Assembly: GCA_040219275.1 (NCBI GenBank)
Contig: JAVJSU010000024.1
Location: 186,001 to 250,000, forward strand
Length of the DNA stretch: 64,000 nucleotides
Origin: JAVJSU01 sp040219275
Lineage (GTDB): Bacteria > Chloroflexota > Anaerolineae > Aggregatilineales > Phototrophicaceae
Reading direction: 5' to 3'
Shown here: piece by piece, positions 60,224 to 64,000 of the stretch
Layout of the letters: each line of letters starts with the position of its first letter
How positions within the stretch are numbered: the stretch's first letter is position 1
Program-made: the position numbers and the translations under genes
The notes under the pieces: model-generated
Database searches by the model: none
What the model was told of the DNA's origin: nothing
Seen by the model: the letters and a program-made list of their open reading frames with translations, nothing else

Positions 60224-61279
60224 ATGTCAGTAAGTGAATTTATTCAGAAAATGCCCAAAGCGGAATTAAGATTACGCCTCGAAGGTATTTTTCGCAAAGA
60301 TACGTTGCTAATGATTGCCGAACAAAATGAAATCCGTGCAACTGTCAAGAAATTTGATGATTGGGTTACCCGTTTAGATGAACCTGATGGTTCAAAGATT
60401 GACGAAACAGTGCAATTTGTAAGCCAGTGGTTACAGGCTCCAGACGATTTAAGCCGGATTGTTTATGATCTGGGTGTAATTCTGTCTAAACAAAACGTAA
60501 AATATGTAGAAGTCATCGTAAATCCAGTGTTATTCATGCAATCTGGCATGACATTTGACGAATTCATGGGTGTAATTAATGATGGGCGTGATCGTGCAGA
60601 ACGCGGCTGGGGTATTCGCATTAACTGGTTGCTTAATATTCCATGGGATGAGCCGCGTCGTGCTGATGATACTGTGCGTTGGGCTACGAATGCGTCTGGC
60701 AAAAAAGCCGGTATCGTCGGCATTATCCTCAGTGGTGATGATAGCACACAGCCTGTTGGTCAGTTTGCCCGTGCTTTTACCAATGCAAAGAAAAAGTTTC
60801 TGCCGACTGCCGCTTTTGTCGGTCAAAAATTGGGCGCAGAGGGCGTTGGTGAAGTTATTCAAGAACTGGAACCCACCCGACTGGTGGACGCGCGTGGTGT
60901 TGAGTCTGAATCCGACATCATTGAAAAAATTGTAAGTAATAACATCTCTGTAGATGTGTGTCTTGCACGCGGGGTGAAACTGGGTTGGTATAAATCTTAC
61001 GCAGAACATCCGATAAAACGTCTCTACGATGAAAACGTTAAACTTACCCTCAGTTCTGATATGCCGTCTTACTATGGTACATCCATCACGGATGAATATG
61101 AGCATCTTGTAAATGAAGTGGGCTTGACCATAGAAGAGCTTGAAGAAATTGCCTTGAACGCAGTTCGGTTTAGCTTCTTGCCAGATGAAGATAAAGAAGC
61201 CATGCTCAATGACTTTCAGCAAGAATATGCCCGTTTGAAAGATGAACTTATCGTATCCAAGTCTGAAACGATAACATAA
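60224..61279 (+). CDS. Adenosine-deaminase-fold protein lacking metal-binding residues (pseudoenzyme candidate)
   Basis: The 351-residue protein follows adenosine deaminases from end to end: MPKAELRLRLEGIFRKDTLL at the start, NVKYVEVIVNPVLF, VGIILSGDD, and EHPIKRLYDENVKLTLSSDMP near the end. Every expected active-site motif is changed. The zinc-binding HxH is Arg16-x-Arg18 (codons AGA and CGC), the HAGE motif is FVGQ (198-201), the GHG histidine is missing (RLVDARGV, 219-226), and the DD pair keeps only Asp279 (SSDMP). It is unlikely to be a zinc deaminase. The reading frame is intact with no stops, so it looks maintained rather than decayed. It is probably cotranscribed with pyrG and ends at a strong terminator. 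Confidence 0.85.
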   Translation: MSVSEFIQKMPKAELRLRLEGIFRKDTLLMIAEQNEIRATVKKFDDWVTRLDEPDGSKIDETVQFVSQWLQAPDDLSRIVYDLGVILSKQNVKYVEVIVNPVLFMQSGMTFDEFMGVINDGRDRAERGWGIRINWLLNIPWDEPRRADDTVRWATNASGKKAGIVGIILSGDDSTQPVGQFARAFTNAKKKFLPTAAFVGQKLGAEGVGEVIQELEPTRLVDARGVESESDIIEKIVSNNISVDVCLARGVKLGWYKSYAEHPIKRLYDENVKLTLSSDMPSYYGTSITDEYEHLVNEVGLTIEELEEIALNAVRFSFLPDEDKEAMLNDFQQEYARLKDELIVSKSETIT

Positions 61280-61299
61280 TTTGGAGAAACATCTAAAGC

Positions 61300-61337
61300 A
61301 AAAGACCGTCATTGAATCTGACGGTCTTTTTTTGTTT
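61300..61337. terminator. Bidirectional terminator between ADA-like and Hsp20 genes
   Basis: A perfect 12-bp stem (61300-61311 with 61319-61330), a 7-nt loop and a T7 tail on the plus strand; A-rich sequence on the other side lets it work on the minus strand too. Confidence 0.9.
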
Positions 61338-61785
61338 AGTCGGTATGCGTCACGTTGATGATTCTCGATGAATCACTGCTTGTTTTGGGGAGCTTAATCG
61401 TCAAAACGCCTTTCTTAAAACTTGCGGTTGCATCATCTGCGACCACTTCGCGTGGGATGGCGACGCTTCGGGAAAATGAGCCAAAGGCGAGTTCACGTTG
61501 GAGAAATTTGACCTGTTCATCATCGTTGTAAATTGTGTCGATTGTCTCACCGCTCAGTGTGAGCACTTGATTTTCCACACTGATCTCCATGCTCTCTGGC
61601 TTTAAACCGTTTACGAATGCCGTTCGGATGTAAACAGCGTCATCTGTTTCATATATATCCATCGGCGGATAACTACTCGTCGCGGTAATACCCGCCACAT
61701 TCTTGATTTGTTTTTCGACGGCTTTGCTCAGTGAGTCACGAAGACTAATAAATTCCTTTACCGGATCGAATTTTTCTTCAGGCAT
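61336..61785 (-). CDS. Hsp20/alpha-crystallin small heat-shock protein
   Basis: The 149-residue protein has the alpha-crystallin domain (about 45-140): PPMDIYETDDAVYIRTAF at its start, LTLSGE, and the C-terminal GVLTIKLPK. The oligomer-forming I-x-I/V motif is not clear in the short tail (SRIINVTHTD). It is an ATP-independent chaperone that holds unfolding proteins. AGGGAGT precedes the ATG at 61785. It follows the GTPase gene, but a terminator lies between them. Confidence 0.93.
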   Translation of the reverse strand: MPEEKFDPVKEFISLRDSLSKAVEKQIKNVAGITATSSYPPMDIYETDDAVYIRTAFVNGLKPESMEISVENQVLTLSGETIDTIYNDDEQVKFLQRELAFGSFSRSVAIPREVVADDATASFKKGVLTIKLPKTSSDSSRIINVTHTD

Positions 61786-61850
61786 TATAAGTTACTCCCT
61801 AAAATACGTCATATCTAAAGATTATTACGTGAATCGGGGTGGATGGTTGC

Positions 61851-61878
61851 AAAAAATAAGCCGGTAGTTATCCGGCTT
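61851..61878 (-). terminator. Intrinsic terminator of the small GTPase gene
   Basis: A 7-bp stem (AAGCCGG/CCGGCTT; 61858-61864 with 61872-61878), a 7-nt loop and, on the minus strand, ATTTTTT. Confidence 0.82.
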
Positions 61879-61905
61879 GGTGTGAATTTTTGATGAGTGA
61901 GAAAA

Positions 61906-62436
61906 TTAGCTTTTCGCACTTTCACGCTTTAACAGCTCAACAACTTGCAGGAGGACTTGACGCACGCTGGTTTTTTGCAGAGCGACGCATGGCATTATGG
62001 TAATGTCATTGCCTGCTTTGGTGCCTCGCCTTACTTGTGCAAGTCCCGCGGAGCCATCAAGATCGTTTTTGTTTGCGACAATAATGTACGGTACGTTCAC
62101 GAAGCCAGAAAACTGTTCGATAAGTTCGGCGGCTTCCGGAAACGATGGGGTGTCTGTGCTATCAACGATGACAATGAACGCATTCATTTCGCTTGATAGT
62201 ATTTCCCACATGAAATCAAAGCGAGTTTGTCCGGGGGTGCCATAAAGATAGAGTGTATCTTCACCAAACTTCGCCCGACCATAATCCATGGCAACAGTTG
62301 TCTCTGCTTTGATCCCGCGATCTTCTGTAGTGATTTTGCGCTCGGTGGAAACAACTTCTATGTCAGAGATTGTTTTGATGAACTCAGTTTTGCCGGAGTT
62401 GAATGGCCCGGTGACAACAATTTTGTAATTGGACAC
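61906..62436 (-). CDS. Small Ras-like GTPase (MglA/CvnD type)
   Basis: The 176-residue protein has the G1 P-loop GPFNSGKTEF (about 9-18), G3 as YGTPGQTRF, where bacterial members of this group often have GTPGQ instead of DxxGQ, and G4 as ANKNDLDG. It belongs with the small bacterial GTPases that work with Roadblock proteins (MglA with MglB, or the Streptomyces conservon CvnD type). The likely Roadblock partner is at 58032-58403. It could act as a membrane-associated switch in polarity, motility or signalling; which one is not visible here. Confidence 0.9.
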   Translation of the reverse strand: MSNYKIVVTGPFNSGKTEFIKTISDIEVVSTERKITTEDRGIKAETTVAMDYGRAKFGEDTLYLYGTPGQTRFDFMWEILSSEMNAFIVIVDSTDTPSFPEAAELIEQFSGFVNVPYIIVANKNDLDGSAGLAQVRRGTKAGNDITIMPCVALQKTSVRQVLLQVVELLKRESAKS

Positions 62437-62541
62437 GACCCCTCCTTGAGGGAGTGATTGATGGATTACGAAATAACTCTATAACTTCATTGTACGTCGA
62501 ATTGGGGGATGTCGCAAGAATAAGGCGAAACGATTAAATCA

Positions 62542-62566
62542 AACGGGTGCCATAGTGACACCCGTT
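62542..62566 (-). terminator. Probable terminator of the response regulator gene
   Basis: AACGGGTG (62542-62549) pairs with CACCCGTT (62559-62566) around a 9-nt loop. On the minus strand it is followed by TTTGATTTAA, a weak T-tract, about 25-50 bp after the gene's stop. Confidence 0.6.
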
Positions 62567-62589
62567 CCAGAATTGATCATGAAATTGTC

Positions 62590-63330
62590 TTATGACAGCA
62601 TCCGCTTGAAGTCAATAAAGCGATAACCTACGCCACGTTCCGTGAGAATGTATTTCGGATTTGATGGATCTTCTTCGATTTTCTCACGGAGATAATTGAC
62701 ATACAAACGGACATAGTGGGCTTCGTCACGGTATTCGTAGCCCCAAACTTTTGCGAGCAACTGATCATGCGGAACAGTCCAACCTGCGTTCTCAATCAGA
62801 TGATAGAGGAGGCGGTATTCAGTTGGTCTGAGTTTGATATGTTCGCCATTGACGATTACTTCACGACGATTAAAGTCTACTTGAAGTCGATCATCAATTT
62901 TGAGAATAGCTTGATCTGGCGAGCTAGACGGCATTTCATGGCGACGCAATACAGCTTTGATTCTGCTTGAAAGTTCCCGTGGACCGAATGGCTTGGTTAC
63001 ATAATCATCTGCACCCAATTCAAGCCCATAAACTTTATCATTTTCTTCGCCTTTAGCGGTTAGCATAATGACGGGCGTGTTAGAGAATTCCCTGAGCATT
63101 CGAAGCGTTTCAAAGCCATCTAAATCTGGCATCATTACGTCTAACAGAACCACATCAGGCAGTTTAGTTCGGATTGCGTCCAATGCCTCTAGTCCACTAT
63201 GGGCTTCAATCACTTGATGCCCTTCAAGTTCAAGATTCATTCGGATGAACCCGATCATACGCGGTTCATCATCAACCACGAGAATACGCTTGCTTTCTCG
63301 TGATTTCGTGCCGGGTAGTTTACTTGTCAT
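62590..63330 (-). CDS. OmpR/PhoB-family response regulator
   Basis: The 246-residue protein has a receiver domain (about 14-128) with the acidic pocket Asp20/Asp21, phospho-acceptor Asp64 (VVLLDVMMPDLDG), the conserved Thr in VIMLTAKGE and the Lys in VTKPFGP. A winged-helix DNA-binding domain follows (about 145-240; RPTEYRLLYHLIENAGW and ILTERGVGYRF). No histidine kinase is adjacent, so it is an orphan in this window. It lies between the small GTPase gene and the FHA gene on the same strand. Confidence 0.93.
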   Translation of the reverse strand: MTSKLPGTKSRESKRILVVDDEPRMIGFIRMNLELEGHQVIEAHSGLEALDAIRTKLPDVVLLDVMMPDLDGFETLRMLREFSNTPVIMLTAKGEENDKVYGLELGADDYVTKPFGPRELSSRIKAVLRRHEMPSSSPDQAILKIDDRLQVDFNRREVIVNGEHIKLRPTEYRLLYHLIENAGWTVPHDQLLAKVWGYEYRDEAHYVRLYVNYLREKIEEDPSNPKYILTERGVGYRFIDFKRMLS

Positions 63331-63368
63331 AGATATTTAACTACTTTGTTTCAATTGATATGAGATAG

Positions 63369-63608
63369 TTAACGGAATGGCATTTCGAATTCGATCTCAT
63401 CTTCATCACTTGGCAATACCTGGATGTAGTTGATTCGCCACCACGGGAAGATGACAGTGGTAACACCGTCGTCGAATATCGTTAATTCTTTGTCGCTCCG
63501 TTCGCGTGGATTCTTACCTACAATATTCGTATCTGTGGGTTTTGGCATTTCGTCCACATCAACTTTGATAGGTTCAGAATTAGCGACGTGCAGGAGTAGG
63601 GTAATCAT
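63369..63608 (-). CDS. Small conserved-looking protein, unknown
   Basis: The 79-residue protein is not recognised. Three or four beta strands are suggested (MITLLLHVANSEPIKVDVDE and TTVIFPWWRINYIQVLP), with a charged middle and an acidic C-terminus. The spacing (19 bp after the FHA gene stop, 38 bp before the regulator gene) and strand make it part of an FHA-small protein-regulator run. It has no helix, signal peptide or cysteines. Confidence 0.7.
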   Translation of the reverse strand: MITLLLHVANSEPIKVDVDEMPKPTDTNIVGKNPRERSDKELTIFDDGVTTVIFPWWRINYIQVLPSDEDEIEFEMPFR

Positions 63609-63627
63609 CGAATAGACACTCCGTAAA

Positions 63628-64000
63628 TCATTTAAAGTAAATATGCGTTATGAGCTTACCAAATCGAATTTCATCACCATCACGTAATACACGGGGTTGG
63701 TCAGGGCTTAATCGCTGACCGTTGAGATGCGTTCCGTTTGAACTTCCCATATCCACCAACGTGAGTGTATCTTCATTACGTTCAATTGTAGCGTGCATTC
63801 GTGAGACCCCTTTTTCTAATGCGCCATAAGGGGAAAGGTCTACATCTGGTTTTCGTGGACTGGTGGTGTCGCTCCGTCCAATAACAGTTCTATCACGCAA
63901 CTGCACGGTTACGGGATCATCAACATCTCTAATATGAACAATCAGGGATGTTTTTTCTCCTATACTTGCTGTTCCCCATGTTGCACGCGCAGATAATTCA
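63628..64000 (-). CDS. FHA-domain protein (5' end outside window)
   Basis: The frame is open to the window edge, so the N-terminus is missing; a GTG at 63906 would cut the first strand of the FHA fold and is unlikely to be the start. The visible 123 residues hold a C-terminal FHA domain: VIGRSDTTS, the phospho-threonine-binding GVSRMHATIE and the MGSSNGTHLNG turn. FHA domains bind phosphothreonine peptides, which implies a Ser/Thr kinase in the same pathway, though none is seen here. It ends 19 bp before the small protein gene. Confidence 0.88.
   Translation of the reverse strand, partial: ELSARATWGTASIGEKTSLIVHIRDVDDPVTVQLRDRTVIGRSDTTSPRKPDVDLSPYGALEKGVSRMHATIERNEDTLTLVDMGSSNGTHLNGQRLSPDQPRVLRDGDEIRFGKLITHIYFK

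Noticed and set aside
60530..61312. Long open frame on the strand opposite the adenosine-deaminase-like gene
   Set aside because: It is a shadow of the real gene: Phe/Cys/His-rich without any domain pattern, and it crosses the terminator.
1..64000. tRNA, rRNA, insertion sequences, integrase or prophage genes
   Set aside because: I searched by eye for conserved tRNA/rRNA stretches, transposase motifs and terminal repeats and saw none; a tRNAscan or IS search would be needed to exclude them fully.

Overview
This window reads as chromosomal core of a bacterium from the phylum Chloroflexota, most likely an Anaerolineae-type lineage. That placement is inference. It rests on FAD-dependent ThyX instead of ThyA, Roadblock/LC7 plus a small Ras-like GTPase, LysM and FHA surface or signalling proteins with Thr/Pro-rich linkers, fused membrane/spermidine-synthase-like proteins, and a TIGR01906-type membrane protein next to YvcK. 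Base composition looks moderate (mid-40s % GC by eye, not computed). The DNA is densely coding. Neighbouring genes often overlap at start/stop (ATGA, TAATG), and convergent genes often overlap at their stops. I see no insertion sequence, prophage, integrase, CRISPR array, rRNA or tRNA.

Layout. 1-8.7 kb: a DnaQ-DinG type helicase (cut by the window start), a tandem PstS-like binding protein, a truncated haemoglobin, two envelope proteins and a GH13 enzyme. 8.8-11.4 kb (-): yebC-ruvC-ruvA-thyX. 11.5-16.3 kb: a FecR-like anchored protein with a GT39-type glycosyltransferase, radC and a zinc-ribbon membrane protein. 16.3-19.1 kb (-): pyk and eno. 19.3-21.6 kb (+): cysteine desulfurase and mnmA. 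21.6-24.7 kb (-): ParB-like, ACT, beta-rich, JAMM peptidase and prepilin peptidase genes. 24.8-33.9 kb (+): NUDIX, then a ten-gene MoxR/DUF58/VWA/Bat operon. 33.9-36.2 kb (-): DUF503 and a succinyl-CoA-synthetase-like pair. 36.4-42.5 kb (+): LysM protein, DUF192, LysM/M23 peptidase, queA, rplU, rpmA and an enlarged rpmE. 42.5-47.4 kb: tdk, a His-rich membrane protein, ruvB (-), upp and a WecA-like transferase. 47.3-53.7 kb (-): TIGR01906, yvcK, gap, pgk, tpiA and a membrane protein. 53.7-57.7 kb (-): a spermidine-synthase-like fusion and a second DUF58/MoxR pair. 58.0-64.0 kb: Roadblock protein, pyrG, an adenosine-deaminase-like protein, Hsp20, small GTPase, OmpR-type regulator, a small protein and an FHA protein running off the window.

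How it fits together. Lower glycolysis (tpiA, pgk, gap, eno, pyk) sits with the central-carbon/envelope regulator YvcK. Nucleotide supply is served by thyX, tdk, upp and pyrG; recombination and repair by ruvA, ruvB, ruvC, radC and the DinG-type helicase; tRNA modification by iscS-mnmA and queA. The most unusual items are family members that have lost their defining catalytic residues. One is an adenosine-deaminase fold protein directly behind pyrG with both HxH histidines changed to arginine and the HAGE motif gone. The other is a SucC/SucD-like pair in which the phospho-accepting histidine is tyrosine and the SucC glycine-rich ATP loop is rewritten. Also notable are ribosomal protein bL31 carrying an RNA-polymerase-alpha-CTD-like tail, two separate MoxR-DUF58 systems, and a Roadblock/GTPase/FHA/response-regulator neighbourhood.
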